A stretch of DNA of 64,000 bases from Bacteroidetes bacterium HGW-Bacteroidetes-10 (GCA_002842695.1 PHDT01000001.1:124001-188000); one strand, 5' to 3'; shown: positions 27,170 through 36,924, counted from the stretch's first letter. A program made the numbers and translations. Notes: generated by a model from the letters alone, not told the origin.

Positions 27170-27997
27170 TTATTTTCTTGGTTTAAGACCCAGAATCCTG
27201 CGGGCCTCCTCAGGTGTTGCAATCTCCCTTCCAAGTTCGCCGGCCATTCTTACAACCTTGGCTACCAGCTCACCATTGGATTTTGCCAGAACTCCCTTTG
27301 AGATAAATACATTATCTTCAAAGCCTACCCTTACATGACCTCCGTCGATAATGGCCGCTGCAGCAAGTGTGAACTCGAATCTGCCGATACCTGCTACTGT
27401 ATAAGTTGCATCAGAAGGAATTGATCCTCTAAGAAATACAAAGTCGCGAAGCTCTCCGGTTATTCCTCCGTTAACGCCCATAACGAAATCGAAGTGCATC
27501 GGCTTCTGAATATGTCCCTTTTTGTGAAGTCTCAAAGCCATATCAATCATACTCTTGTCGAATACTTCAAGTTCAGGCTTAATACCTCTCTCAATCATCT
27601 TATCTCCGAAATACTTTATTGTAGTCTCTGTATTCATGAATACATCATCACCCCCAAAATTCAATGTTCCGCAATCAAGAGTAGCCATTTCAGGAAGTAA
27701 TTCAGTAGGCTGAAGCCTCTCGTCGTTTGTCATGCCCACAGCTCCTCCGGTTGAAGGCTGAATGATTACATCCGGACAAACCTTGTAAATCGCATCCATT
27801 ACTGCCTTGAACCTCTGCTTGTCCTGAGTTGGAGTTCCGTCATCTGTTCTTACGTGAAGGTGGATAATACTGGCACCTGCGTCATAGGCGCTCTTTGCCT
27901 CCCTTACACACTCTTCAACAGTATATGGAACAGCCGGATTGTGCTCCTTGAGTACCTCCGCTCCGCAAATTGCTGCTGTGATAATAAGTTTTTCCAT
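27170..27997 (-). CDS. kce: 3-keto-5-aminohexanoate cleavage enzyme
   Basis: Kce (BKACE family, zinc TIM barrel) condenses 3-keto-5-aminohexanoate with acetyl-CoA, giving acetoacetate and 3-aminobutyryl-CoA. Family motifs are IITAAICGAEV, ASIIHLHVR (metal-binding HxH), IIQPSTGGAVG, and the C-terminal HVRVGFEDNVF. The track ORF begins at 28066 inside kal. The homologous start is MEKLIITAAICGAE at 27997, giving 275 residues, the usual length. It lies 11 bp after the kal stop. Confidence 0.95.
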   Translation of the reverse strand: MEKLIITAAICGAEVLKEHNPAVPYTVEECVREAKSAYDAGASIIHLHVRTDDGTPTQDKQRFKAVMDAIYKVCPDVIIQPSTGGAVGMTNDERLQPTELLPEMATLDCGTLNFGGDDVFMNTETTIKYFGDKMIERGIKPELEVFDKSMIDMALRLHKKGHIQKPMHFDFVMGVNGGITGELRDFVFLRGSIPSDATYTVAGIGRFEFTLAAAAIIDGGHVRVGFEDNVFISKGVLAKSNGELVAKVVRMAGELGREIATPEEARRILGLKPRK

Positions 27998-28008
27998 CTC
28001 TATGCTTT

Positions 28009-28401
28009 TTACTTGTTTTTCCTTTGACAATCTTTGGGTGTTACACATGTGCCACTTGCCCTGCATACAATAACCGGCTCTTCAAGTATATCTGCTGCAG
28101 ATGGAGAAATGTCCGGACGAGGTACTATGACTTTCTTTGCAACAAAAACCATTTTGCGTGAACTGTTTCCTTCAGAAACTATTTCGCCACTGGCCTCAAT
28201 GTAGTCGCCTGCATATACAGGAGCCATAAATTCAACATTATCGTAGGCCTTGAAAAGCCCTTCATCTCCATCTCTTATTATGAGGAGTTCAGTTGCAACA
28301 TCTCCGAAAAGCTGAAGCATCTTTGCTCCGTCAACAAGGTTTCCGCCATAGTGCGCGTCGTGAGAGCTCATCCGAACTCTTATTAATGCAGTTTTTGACA
28401 T
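28009..28401 (-). CDS. kal: 3-aminobutyryl-CoA ammonia-lyase
   Basis: A 130-residue hotdog-fold protein. The N-terminus [33 protein letters not shown] and the central [29 protein letters not shown] match Kal of lysine fermenters. It removes ammonia from 3-aminobutyryl-CoA to form crotonyl-CoA, the entry to butyryl-CoA. It sits between atoD and kce with 11-bp gaps on both sides. Confidence 0.93.
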   Translation of the reverse strand: MSKTALIRVRMSSHDAHYGGNLVDGAKMLQLFGDVATELLIIRDGDEGLFKAYDNVEFMAPVYAGDYIEASGEIVSEGNSSRKMVFVAKKVIVPRPDISPSAADILEEPVIVCRASGTCVTPKDCQRKNK

Positions 28402-28412
28402 AACAGGATTTA

Positions 28413-29060
28413 TTATTTTGTAAAAATATAGTCAACCAGAATTGCAGGAGTATGAACATTCTCAGGATCAATTGATCCGGCTGCAACAACCTCTTCTGTT
28501 TCGGCAATTACAACATCTGCCGACATTGCCATAAGCGGGTTGAAGTTTCTTGTCGTTCCCCTGTAGTAGAGATTACCCGCCTTATCTGAAAGTGAAGCAC
28601 CAACAAAGGCAACATCTGCCTTAAGAGGAGTTTCCAGTATGTAATCTTTGCCATTTGAAGTAATAACGCTTTTGCCCTCCTGGACAACAGTACCAAGACC
28701 TGTTGGAGTTAATACACCTCCAAGCCCGGCTCCATAAGCTCTTATTCTCTCTGCAAGAGTACCCTGAGGTGAAAATTCGACAACTAACTCACCGGCATTC
28801 ATCTGGTCAATTGCTATCGGATTTGAACCGATGTATGAGGTAATCACCTTTTTAACCTTACGGTTTGCAATGAGTTGACCGAGACCTTTGTCCGGATATG
28901 CACCATCATTACAGATTAGAGTAAGATCCTTTACGTCGGATTTCGCGAGAGCATCCATTAGGATGTTTGGTCCTCCGTTGGTCAGAAACCCTCCAACCAT
29001 AATAGTCATACCGTCTTTTACTTTGTTTACGGCATCCTGCAGTGATATAAGTTTATCCAT
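28413..29060 (-). CDS. atoD: butyrate-acetoacetate CoA-transferase, alpha subunit
   Basis: The 215-residue alpha subunit of a family I CoA-transferase begins [31 protein letters not shown] and has [26 protein letters not shown]. Its partner AtoA is the eleventh gene of the same operon. As first gene after a recognisable promoter it opens the lysine fermentation operon. Together the subunits recycle acetoacetate from Kce to acetoacetyl-CoA while releasing butyrate. Confidence 0.93.
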   Translation of the reverse strand: MDKLISLQDAVNKVKDGMTIMVGGFLTNGGPNILMDALAKSDVKDLTLICNDGAYPDKGLGQLIANRKVKKVITSYIGSNPIAIDQMNAGELVVEFSPQGTLAERIRAYGAGLGGVLTPTGLGTVVQEGKSVITSNGKDYILETPLKADVAFVGASLSDKAGNLYYRGTTRNFNPLMAMSADVVIAETEEVVAAGSIDPENVHTPAILVDYIFTK

Positions 29061-29105
29061 AAATCTATGTAGTTTGTCTTATTGATTCAGGCCTTCGCAA
29101 TTTTG

Positions 29106-29136
29106 CAAATCTATGAATTTTATTACCTCAAAACAA
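29106..29136 (-). promoter_or_regulatory. putative promoter of the lysine fermentation operon
   Basis: On the minus strand a TTG (29136-29134) is followed after 20 nt by TAGATTTG (29113-29106), fitting -33/-7 of Bacteroidota. Transcription would start near 29099, giving a leader of about 38 nt before atoD. No operator or riboswitch is apparent in this leader. Confidence 0.6.
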
Positions 29137-29147
29137 TAGCTTAAGGG

Positions 29148-29187
29148 TAAATAAAATGCCTGCAACTATAAAAAAGGTGCAGGCATT
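29148..29187 (-). terminator. terminator after the acyltransferase gene
   Basis: On the minus strand AATGCCTGCA pairs with TGCAGGCATT (10 bp, 13-nt loop), followed by TTATTT. It ends the gene at 29218 and insulates the lysine operon. Confidence 0.8.
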
Positions 29188-29217
29188 ATTACAATTCATT
29201 ACTATTTACTATCGATT

Positions 29218-30354
29218 TTATAGTTCCAACTTCTCCCGGGTAATTATTGGATTTGCATACATAGCAAGCAATATCTCCCGGGTTTCGGCCCTGTCATCTT
29301 CAGTTCCAGATAGTTTGAAGTCAACATACTCCCTGAATTTATTGAATTCTTCAAGTGAATAGTTGTCTTTGAACTTGTCACCGTTGGTAAGCATATCGTA
29401 TGCAATATAATTTGTATTCCAATGTCTGAAGGTAGATATGATTCTTTTGTCAATTATCTCACCAAGTGCTTTAAACTTCTCGTTCTTTTCGAATTCGCTG
29501 CATTTCTGAAGCTCTTCCATTGTTACTGGATCACAAAAGTTAAAATGGATATTGCCTTTATACTGCATAATACCTGTAAGTACGCTGTTAAGATCTTCGC
29601 CCTCACTCTTTACATATTTTTGTCTGCGGGATATATACAGCTCTTTAGCTTTAAGAATATCACAAGGTTCATATTCATAAGATATTGAAACAGGGACAAT
29701 AGCAAGCTCATTAAAATCTTTTACAAAATCGCCTTTTCCACTCATGTCAAGCATCTTGAGGAGACCCTGTTCTGTGAAATCAATTCCATCTTTTGTACGT
29801 CCGTTACGTTGTGCAATCCAGACAGAACTTATCTGATCTTCAAGTCTGTGCCTGATGTACTCAGAGAGCAGAACTGATGAGTTGTATATTTCTCTTGAAT
29901 TTGTGTTCCTTATTACCTTTATCATTTTGTTAATTCGGGCAATATCCTCCAATAGCGGGTCTGTAATAAGGTTGTCCCCCACTGCCATTTCTGAAGTGCC
30001 AAGACCTGCCTCAAACAGAATTACCTGCATTATAGCGGAATCAAGCATTATATCTCTATGATTAGATATATACAGGTATTTTCTATCCTTATCAAGTTTT
30101 TCAACTCCTGAAAAAGTCAGTTTTCCGGAAGTATCCTTCAGGATTTTGTTGATTACGACAGCCATAACATTCGACTGAAAATCATCAACTCCCTGTAAAT
30201 TGGCAATCATACTTCGAAACAAAACAGGGTCCTGACCCGGAAAAAGAAATGCAGCTATTTGCGAAAGAACAGGGTGAGCAGCAATTCTCTTAAGTGCTGC
30301 AACAGACTCCTCGTCGCTGTATGGTCGTATCTCTTTATACTTATCGTCTGTCAT
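29218..30354 (-). CDS. 1-acyl-sn-glycerol-3-phosphate acyltransferase-like protein
   Basis: A 378-residue protein with the PlsC-type acyltransferase motif I, SNHRDIMLD (NHxxxxD), near residue 97, and FTEQGLLKM further on. It is longer than typical PlsC (about 240) and resembles a Bacteroidota family of cytoplasmic or peripheral acyltransferases with extended ends. It probably esterifies a phospholipid precursor, but the acceptor is not clear. No strong hydrophobic helix is visible. It has its own terminator and is probably a single-gene unit. Confidence 0.78.
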   Translation of the reverse strand: MTDDKYKEIRPYSDEESVAALKRIAAHPVLSQIAAFLFPGQDPVLFRSMIANLQGVDDFQSNVMAVVINKILKDTSGKLTFSGVEKLDKDRKYLYISNHRDIMLDSAIMQVILFEAGLGTSEMAVGDNLITDPLLEDIARINKMIKVIRNTNSREIYNSSVLLSEYIRHRLEDQISSVWIAQRNGRTKDGIDFTEQGLLKMLDMSGKGDFVKDFNELAIVPVSISYEYEPCDILKAKELYISRRQKYVKSEGEDLNSVLTGIMQYKGNIHFNFCDPVTMEELQKCSEFEKNEKFKALGEIIDKRIISTFRHWNTNYIAYDMLTNGDKFKDNYSLEEFNKFREYVDFKLSGTEDDRAETREILLAMYANPIITREKLEL

Positions 30355-30391
30355 TGATTTTTCGCGTTTATTTAAACAAAGTTACTAAATA

Positions 30392-32041
30392 TTAATTCGA
30401 TTTAGCAATTTTTCTGGTAAATGTGTAAGCAGCCGGCATAAGGGAGAATGCAAGCAAAGCGGTGTAAAACACCGGAATAAACAACGCTCCGGAGGCCAGT
30501 GCAACATGAATTGAATAGATGAACGGAGTGACTGAAATCATCACCAGAAAGATACCCGGAAGAGAAGCCAGACGTGCACATTTCTCATCGCCACCAATAA
30601 AAGTCAGGAGGGAAATTGTTAGTGGAATAGTGATAAAGAAGTTTTCTCCTGTCTGAATAAGTAAAATGGCAGCAATCAGGCTAAGAATTGTTTGGGAGGC
30701 AAAAGCAATTTCAAGATTTCTGATCTTTCGTTTTCTTATCAGTAGGTAACTGGTTATAAACACACAAGGGAATACTAATGAGATTACAGCAATATTATAA
30801 ATCTCGTCATATCTGAGATGCGCCAGGGATATCATCCTGTAATCTGCGCCATTAAGTGCACAAAGAGCCAATGTTCCGGCGTAGGCAAGCAGAGACAGTG
30901 TTATAGTAAGAAGAATAACCAGCAGCAACCCTGTTGAATAACCTTTTAGGGAAACCTTTTTTGTGTAGAATGAATAAATCAGGGAAGAAACAAAGAGAAT
31001 CAGCATCAAAATGTTTAAATACAAATAAGCCCGGGGGTTAAAAGATATGATTCCAAGAAATGGGACAGTAAAATAAACTAGGTCCTCTTCTCCTTTAAGA
31101 AGAGAGTGATCTGAGTACTTCTCGCCTATCAGATACTCTTTAACTATTGGTTCAATCTGAGAGCCGTAATGTTGTATAGAAGAGAGAGAGATGTTTGAAT
31201 AATTATCATAATTTGTGTGGTAGAAATCGAGGTTGTCTATAACTGAAAAATTGAAGCCCGGAATAATATCCTTGACAGGGGAAAAATCTGTATCATTGGG
31301 GAGAGACTTATATACTGCTGTTGTAAAGGAATATGAATATGGGTAGTCTGCTTTTCGGTAGAGTTCATTGAGTTTAGAATTTCCGGGAGATGTTTCGAAA
31401 AGGATTGCCGGCCCTTTTACTCCTCTGGCTTCCAGATTAATTGCCAGTCCGGCATTTTTAAAAAACAACGGCTCATGCTCAATTGCATTTTTAATTCCAT
31501 CCAGATTATTCTCCTCTGCATCGGTAAAAATTATTTTAAATCCCTGCCGCCAGTTATCTCTGTATTTCATCGCGAGAGAGGCAGACTCAAGAATCACTCC
31601 AACTCCATATCCGTCATCTGCAGCGCCAAGTGAATTATGAACCTCCCCTCCTGCCCTGTATGTATGGCGGGAGTCGTAATGTGCCATCATTAACAGGAAT
31701 GAGCCTGATGTACTGTTTAATGGTAGCGCAATTGCATGTATGTTTGCAATTGAAGTGTATTCTCCTGAGCGCATTCTTACCGAGTCATACTGCCTGATTT
31801 CAACCGAAAAGCCAATATCTCTCAGCCTTTCTGCAAGATATTCCCTCACTTTTGCCCGAGCCTGAGGATTTTCAAGCGAGTGAGGCTCTTTGCTAATCAC
31901 TTCAATATCTTTTGCAACTCTTTCTGCAGAAAAATTTTCAGAATCAGTACCCATAACAATTGGTCTTGTTAAGAGGCCAAGAGAGAAGGCTATTGCCAGG
32001 CCGGTTACAGAGAGGGCAATAATTACTCTTTTAAAGTTCAT
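30392..32041 (-). CDS. M28 family zinc aminopeptidase with C-terminal membrane domain
   Basis: The 549-residue protein has an N-terminal anchor, then an M28 peptidase domain (about 35-330). Probable metal ligands lie in MMAHYDSRH (His121), GAADDGYG (Asp142/143), FTDAEENN (Glu176/177) and FYHTNYDN. The C-terminal 220 residues hold about six to seven hydrophobic segments. This layout resembles eukaryotic ERMP1/Fxna-type peptidases. The peptidase part is probably periplasmic. It ends 38 bp before the acyltransferase gene and begins 2 bp after the acyl-CoA synthetase stop, so the latter two form an operon. Confidence 0.85.
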   Translation of the reverse strand: MNFKRVIIALSVTGLAIAFSLGLLTRPIVMGTDSENFSAERVAKDIEVISKEPHSLENPQARAKVREYLAERLRDIGFSVEIRQYDSVRMRSGEYTSIANIHAIALPLNSTSGSFLLMMAHYDSRHTYRAGGEVHNSLGAADDGYGVGVILESASLAMKYRDNWRQGFKIIFTDAEENNLDGIKNAIEHEPLFFKNAGLAINLEARGVKGPAILFETSPGNSKLNELYRKADYPYSYSFTTAVYKSLPNDTDFSPVKDIIPGFNFSVIDNLDFYHTNYDNYSNISLSSIQHYGSQIEPIVKEYLIGEKYSDHSLLKGEEDLVYFTVPFLGIISFNPRAYLYLNILMLILFVSSLIYSFYTKKVSLKGYSTGLLLVILLTITLSLLAYAGTLALCALNGADYRMISLAHLRYDEIYNIAVISLVFPCVFITSYLLIRKRKIRNLEIAFASQTILSLIAAILLIQTGENFFITIPLTISLLTFIGGDEKCARLASLPGIFLVMISVTPFIYSIHVALASGALFIPVFYTALLAFSLMPAAYTFTRKIAKSN

Positions 32042-32043
32042 CG

Positions 32044-33915
32044 TTAAGAAACGTTATACTTGTTGTAAATATTCTTCCCTTCCGGTGTATATGCCGCATT
32101 GATCTGCTCCTTGTAAAACTCTTCAACTTTGCCGCGGACCATTTTCATTGTTGAATTTATCATCCTGTTATGCTCTGTAAATGGCTCTTTTGCAAGGACA
32201 AAAGTTGCAGGCAACCATCTTTCAGGGAACTGTCCTGCATAGATACCCTTGCCTTTGTATCGCTCCAGATCTTCCCAGACAGCCTTAACAAGTGTCTCAC
32301 CTGACAGGCCTGTGCTTCTGTCTGCCACAATTACAGCTATGGTATACGGAGACTGATTGTTATGAAGCATAATCTGCTGAATAATACTTGATTGCGAAAC
32401 AATTGTCTCTTCGATCTCTTCAGGCGCATATTTTTCTCCGTCACTGCCAATTAAAAGACTTTTAAAACGGCCTTTTACATAAAGGAAGCCATCTTTTGAC
32501 ATATAACCCATATCTCCTGTATATAGCCACCCATCTTTAACAGTGTCTGCAGTAGAGGCAGGATTCTTCCAGTATCCGGCCATTACATTCTCTCCCTTTA
32601 CAACTATCTCTCCAGAAGCTCCCACCGGCAATTCCCTGCCCTCAGTATCCATAATCTTAATATCAAGAGGCTTAACAAGTACTCCTGATGAGCCTAGCTT
32701 ATGTTTTCGCGGTGTATTTGCAGAGATAATTGGTGTCGCTTCAGAGAGTCCGTAACCCTGATACATTGGGATACCAAGTCCGTAATAAAATTTTTGAACC
32801 TCTTTATCCAGAAGTGCTCCACCACCAACAAAGAAGTCAAGTTCACCTCCCATTGCCATCCTTACTTTTGAAAAAAGTATTTTGTCAAAAAATGCCTTAA
32901 GTGGCCATAACAACGCTCTCCAGCCTCTTCCTCTGTTGTAGCCGTCTCCGTTGTATAACTGGGCTACATTCATGGCAAAGCTGAAGAATTTCCAGGCCCC
33001 TTCGCCCTTGGCGCGTACAGAATTTTCTATGTTTTTCCTGAAGCTTTTGGCTAAAGCCGGGACAGAGAGAATCAGATTAGGTTTCACCTCCTTAATATTG
33101 ACAGGTATATTTTTAAGTGTCTCCATTGCTGTCCTGCCCTGCTGAACTGTCGCAACAATAGCTCCCTGTGAGATCATTATATAGAATCCGACAACATGGG
33201 CGAAGCAGTGATCTAGCGGAAGAATTATGAAGTTTTTATAGCCTTCGGGGATTGTCATGCAGGTAAGAGCCTGTTCAACATTTGCTGTATAATTTCGGTG
33301 TGTAAGAACAACTCCCTTTGGATCTGCAGTAGTACCTGAGGTGTATGTAATAGTAGCTATATCGTCATTCTGAAGCTCCTGCCCAAGTTTACGAAATTCT
33401 TCTCCATGCACGGCAAGATACTTTCTTCCGGCCTCAAAAATATCACCGGCATATACCTCTCTATCCTGAAGCTCACCAACATTGTCCATCACAATAATAG
33501 TCTTGACCAGAGGAATCATCTCCTTAATAGCTCTTACTTTAGGTAACTGCTTATCTGAAACAATCAAAAGTGTTACATCTGCGTGGAGAAGTCTGAAAAG
33601 CAAGTCTGAACTCTCTTCTAGCTTTACAGATAATGGCACATTTACTCCTCCTGCATAAAAAATACCCAGTTCCCCGATAATCCATAAATTTCTGCCCTCA
33701 GCAAGAATCGAGGCATTGCTTTTTTTGGTAAAGCCAATTGAACAAAGGCCTGCACCAAATTGTTCTGCAAGCACCTTCGTTTGATAATATGTAGTTGGTT
33801 TGAATTCGCCGTCACTTTTCTCCAAAAGGAATGTTTTCTGCGCAAATTTGGCTGCTGATTCTTCAAAAAGGTCTATCAAAGTTCTTTTGGCTGGAACACG
33901 ACCATCTGTTTTCAT
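32044..33915 (-). CDS. long-chain acyl-CoA synthetase (AMP-binding)
   Basis: The 623-residue ANL-superfamily ligase has the P-loop TITYTSGTTADPKGV, the YQGYGLSEATP motif, the WLYTGDMG motif and the C-terminal KGRFKSLLIGSDGEKYAPEEIE. It activates fatty acids as acyl-AMP and then acyl-CoA. Length and motifs are those of FadD15-type ligases. It is transcribed from its own promoter and followed closely by the M28 gene. Confidence 0.92.
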   Translation of the reverse strand: MKTDGRVPAKRTLIDLFEESAAKFAQKTFLLEKSDGEFKPTTYYQTKVLAEQFGAGLCSIGFTKKSNASILAEGRNLWIIGELGIFYAGGVNVPLSVKLEESSDLLFRLLHADVTLLIVSDKQLPKVRAIKEMIPLVKTIIVMDNVGELQDREVYAGDIFEAGRKYLAVHGEEFRKLGQELQNDDIATITYTSGTTADPKGVVLTHRNYTANVEQALTCMTIPEGYKNFIILPLDHCFAHVVGFYIMISQGAIVATVQQGRTAMETLKNIPVNIKEVKPNLILSVPALAKSFRKNIENSVRAKGEGAWKFFSFAMNVAQLYNGDGYNRGRGWRALLWPLKAFFDKILFSKVRMAMGGELDFFVGGGALLDKEVQKFYYGLGIPMYQGYGLSEATPIISANTPRKHKLGSSGVLVKPLDIKIMDTEGRELPVGASGEIVVKGENVMAGYWKNPASTADTVKDGWLYTGDMGYMSKDGFLYVKGRFKSLLIGSDGEKYAPEEIEETIVSQSSIIQQIMLHNNQSPYTIAVIVADRSTGLSGETLVKAVWEDLERYKGKGIYAGQFPERWLPATFVLAKEPFTEHNRMINSTMKMVRGKVEEFYKEQINAAYTPEGKNIYNKYNVS

Positions 33916-33940
33916 AGCTTTGTTAGTTTATTAGTATATG

Positions 33941-33948
33941 CAAATTTA
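33941..33948 (-). promoter_or_regulatory. putative -7 promoter element of the acyl-CoA synthetase gene
   Basis: TAAATTTG on the minus strand, 25 bp before the ATG at 33915, matches TAnnTTTG. The 40-bp divergent gap leaves little room for a plus-strand promoter of the next gene. Confidence 0.5.
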
Positions 33949-33955
33949 ATTTTAA

Positions 33956-35707
33956 ATGTCAAAGATTTGTTCTCCATACCTGAAAATGTTATCCGGCAAG
34001 GATGTAAACTGGAATTTTGCCCTTACGCCGGACCTCCTGGATCAGGCCAGGCGGGAGGATAAGCTGATATTTCTCCATATTGGATACATTAGCAATATAG
34101 TTGTAAGAGAAGGCTCTTCTCAACTATTTTCAAATAAGGATGTTACAAAGCTTCTTAATGATAATTTTATATCAATAGCAGAGGACAGGGATGATAATCC
34201 CGAATCCTTTCTTGTGGCTCTTGATATGTTGTTTATGAATCAGGATTTCTCATACGGCCCAATGAATTTATTCATAATGCCCGACAGAAGACCCATCGTC
34301 TGTTTTTCCGATACCAATCCTGAAAACTTTATATCTCTTGCAGAAAAAATTATTGATGCAAAAAACAATAAACGCGAACTTCTGGATAAACTTGCAGATG
34401 AACTAAGCAGGCAAACAAAAAATTCCGGTATTATTACCAGGATGATTCCATCTTTACCTGCTAACAAGTCCCTTTTGCACGACTACATGAAGAGTTGGTT
34501 CATACGGATGTTTCATTCAGATTTCCTTAAGAATCTATCTCCATATACTCCAAACCCGAGCAGTCTTTATACTGTGGTTGAGTATCTCAAGCATTTCCCA
34601 GACAGGGAGATGAGTGAAACAATTGAATCGTTTCTTGAAGATCTCCAGTTTTCACCCCTTTTTGATCCCGTCGATGGAGGATTTTACCGTCAGGCAAAGG
34701 ATTATACCTGTGCTCAGCCACTGTTTGAAAAGAATCTGGAAGATAACAGCCAGTATATTATACTCTATTCAGCTGCATTCAGTCTGTTTGGCAAAGAGTC
34801 TTTCAGGGAGACTGTATACCATATCTACTCATTTATAAACAGGCAATTTGCATCCCCTTCCGGCGGCTATTACAGCAATGCGACACTTACCGACAATATT
34901 GAAAGTGCTGTCTATTACTCTTGTTCAATCAACGAATTAGAGCATCTCTTTCCGGTCAGATATCCCGAAATTGCAGTAGCTCTTGGACTGGATACCCGTC
35001 AGAACCCTTCAGTAAAGCAGAACCCAGTAAGAAATCCTGATACTTACTCCTCAATAAGGAGAGACGAGCTGGAAACCCTTCAGGAGAGACGAAAAGAGCA
35101 TCGGGGATATCTGGTAGACAAAAGAATCATTACATCTTATAATGCTCAGCTAGCTAAAGCTCTGTCCATAGCCTCAAGGATGCTTAAAGATAACTTTATG
35201 CTTGATGAGGCAACAGCTGTTTTTGATTTTCTGATTAACAACAACATAAATGCAAAGGGCAAGCTCCTCAGATATACATGCTGCAGCAATGGTTGCAGGT
35301 TTGGATTCCTTTCGGATTACGCATATCTGATTGATTCATCCATTGAGTTATTTAAAACCTCCGGGAGCCGGGAATTCAGAGATCTGGCACAAAAATATCT
35401 TAATGTAGTAATGGAGAATTTTTACAAACCAGAAAACGGAATGTTCAGTAAGTCAGAAAAGGGAGCCGATGTACCTGTTGTTCCATTCAAACGCGAGTCT
35501 AATATGGACATTATCAAGCCCTCTGCCAATTCAGTAATGGCCGGCAATCTGATTGAAATGTACCGCATAACTGAAGATAAGCAGCTCCTTGAGTTAGCCG
35601 GTCAGCAACTTGCAAACATTGCTCCCAATCTGCCTGAATCTGGTCCGCTCCTCTCAAGCTGGGCACATAAACTGTTATTGTTTGTTCTTCTCTCTGAAAA
35701 GGATTGA
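33956..35707 (+). CDS. DUF255/YyaL-like protein with degenerate thioredoxin head
   Basis: The 583-residue protein has an N-terminal thioredoxin-like DUF255 domain (SPYLKMLSGKDVNWN...LIFLHIGY) and a C-terminal (alpha/alpha)6 barrel-like part with GFLSDYAYLIDSSIELF. In typical YyaL/SPATA20 proteins the head reads SIGYSTCHWCHVM. Here it is HIGYISNIVVRE, so both redox cysteines are gone. The protein is also about 100 residues shorter than usual. The rest of the fold looks intact and the frame is open, so this is a divergent family member, not obviously a pseudogene. A cysteine cluster TCCSNGC lies before the GFLSDY motif. Function unknown. Confidence 0.82.
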   Translation: MSKICSPYLKMLSGKDVNWNFALTPDLLDQARREDKLIFLHIGYISNIVVREGSSQLFSNKDVTKLLNDNFISIAEDRDDNPESFLVALDMLFMNQDFSYGPMNLFIMPDRRPIVCFSDTNPENFISLAEKIIDAKNNKRELLDKLADELSRQTKNSGIITRMIPSLPANKSLLHDYMKSWFIRMFHSDFLKNLSPYTPNPSSLYTVVEYLKHFPDREMSETIESFLEDLQFSPLFDPVDGGFYRQAKDYTCAQPLFEKNLEDNSQYIILYSAAFSLFGKESFRETVYHIYSFINRQFASPSGGYYSNATLTDNIESAVYYSCSINELEHLFPVRYPEIAVALGLDTRQNPSVKQNPVRNPDTYSSIRRDELETLQERRKEHRGYLVDKRIITSYNAQLAKALSIASRMLKDNFMLDEATAVFDFLINNNINAKGKLLRYTCCSNGCRFGFLSDYAYLIDSSIELFKTSGSREFRDLAQKYLNVVMENFYKPENGMFSKSEKGADVPVVPFKRESNMDIIKPSANSVMAGNLIEMYRITEDKQLLELAGQQLANIAPNLPESGPLLSSWAHKLLLFVLLSEKD

Positions 35708-36898
35708 GCTGTCTCCGTAACTCAGAAATCTAAAACCGCTTTCCAGCGCATATTTGTAAATATCTCTCCATTTCTCACCTATAAAAGCCCCAATCAGAAG
35801 TAATAGTGTACTTTGGGGCTGATGAAAATTGGTAATAAGAACATCTACAATTTTAAACTCATAAGATGGAACGATGATAATTCTTGTCCTGGCTTCGAGA
35901 TTTTTAATATTGTGACTCTCCATCCATCCGAGAAGAGCATTCAATGAGTCTTTTACAGGTATACTACAGTCACATGAATAAGGTTCCCACTGCTCAACAC
36001 TGCCCGGCGGATTTCCATTTAAACAATGAATTCCAAGATAATACAAGCTTTCAAGTGTTCGTGAAGAGGTCGTGCCTACAGCAATTACCTTTTGTCCAGT
36101 TTTTTTTGAAGCAAGCATTTTAATTACATCAACCGGGACTGAAAAGGGCTCGGAGTGCATCTGGTGATCCGAAATATATTCTGACTTTACTGGCTGAAAT
36201 GTTCCTGCACCAACATGAAGAGAAAGTTCACACCTTGTAACTCCCTTTTTATCAATATCCTCAAGAACTTTATCAGTAAAATGAAGTCCCGCCGTGGGTG
36301 CTGCCACAGAACCACGGTACTTTGCATACAATGTCTGGTATCTCTCAATATCAGACTCTTCTGTATCTCTTTTAAGATAGGGAGGTATGGGAACTTTTCC
36401 GCATAATTCAATAATATGAGAAAAAGAGGCATCTCCCTTCCATGTGAACTCAATAACAGAAGAATCACCATCAGCTGAAATCCGTTCTGCTGAGAGCTCG
36501 TAAACCCTTAATTCTTCATGATCTGCACAGTCATACAATAATTTACCACCTTTCCACCTTTTACTGTTTCCAATTACGCACTTCCAGCTGCATTTGTTGT
36601 GAGAAGCAAAAGAGAGGGCATATTCAACAGGAAAAACAGGTTCAAGGCAGAAGATCTCTATGTGAGCTCCGCTCTCTTTTCTGAAAAAAAGTCTGGCCGG
36701 AACAACCCTGGTATTATTAAATACCATTATTGAATCATCGGGGATTAACCCGGCGAGATTTGAAAATTTTGACTCAGATATGTTTTTGTCCCGAAATATC
36801 AGAATCCTGGAGTCATCTCTGGACTCAAGGGGGTAACGGGCAATTTTTTCATCGGGCAAATTATAGGTATAATCCTCAATCTTAATTTCAGGCTCCAC
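35675..36898 (-). CDS. queA: tRNA preQ1(34) S-adenosylmethionine ribosyltransferase-isomerase
   Basis: QueA transfers and isomerises the ribosyl part of SAM onto preQ1 at tRNA position 34, giving epoxyqueuosine. The 407 residues start IKIEDYTYNLPDEKIARYP and include VFNNTRVVPARL, PTAGLHFT and ITNFHQPQSTLLLL. The start codon is GTG (GTG GAG CCT), with no nearby ATG; it gives the usual N-terminus. The 3' end overlaps the convergent DUF255 gene by 33 bp. Confidence 0.94.
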   Translation of the reverse strand: MEPEIKIEDYTYNLPDEKIARYPLESRDDSRILIFRDKNISESKFSNLAGLIPDDSIMVFNNTRVVPARLFFRKESGAHIEIFCLEPVFPVEYALSFASHNKCSWKCVIGNSKRWKGGKLLYDCADHEELRVYELSAERISADGDSSVIEFTWKGDASFSHIIELCGKVPIPPYLKRDTEESDIERYQTLYAKYRGSVAAPTAGLHFTDKVLEDIDKKGVTRCELSLHVGAGTFQPVKSEYISDHQMHSEPFSVPVDVIKMLASKKTGQKVIAVGTTSSRTLESLYYLGIHCLNGNPPGSVEQWEPYSCDCSIPVKDSLNALLGWMESHNIKNLEARTRIIIVPSYEFKIVDVLITNFHQPQSTLLLLIGAFIGEKWRDIYKYALESGFRFLSYGDSSILFREKNKQ

Positions 36899-36924
36899 AA
36901 TCGATTATTTTTTGCAAAACTATA

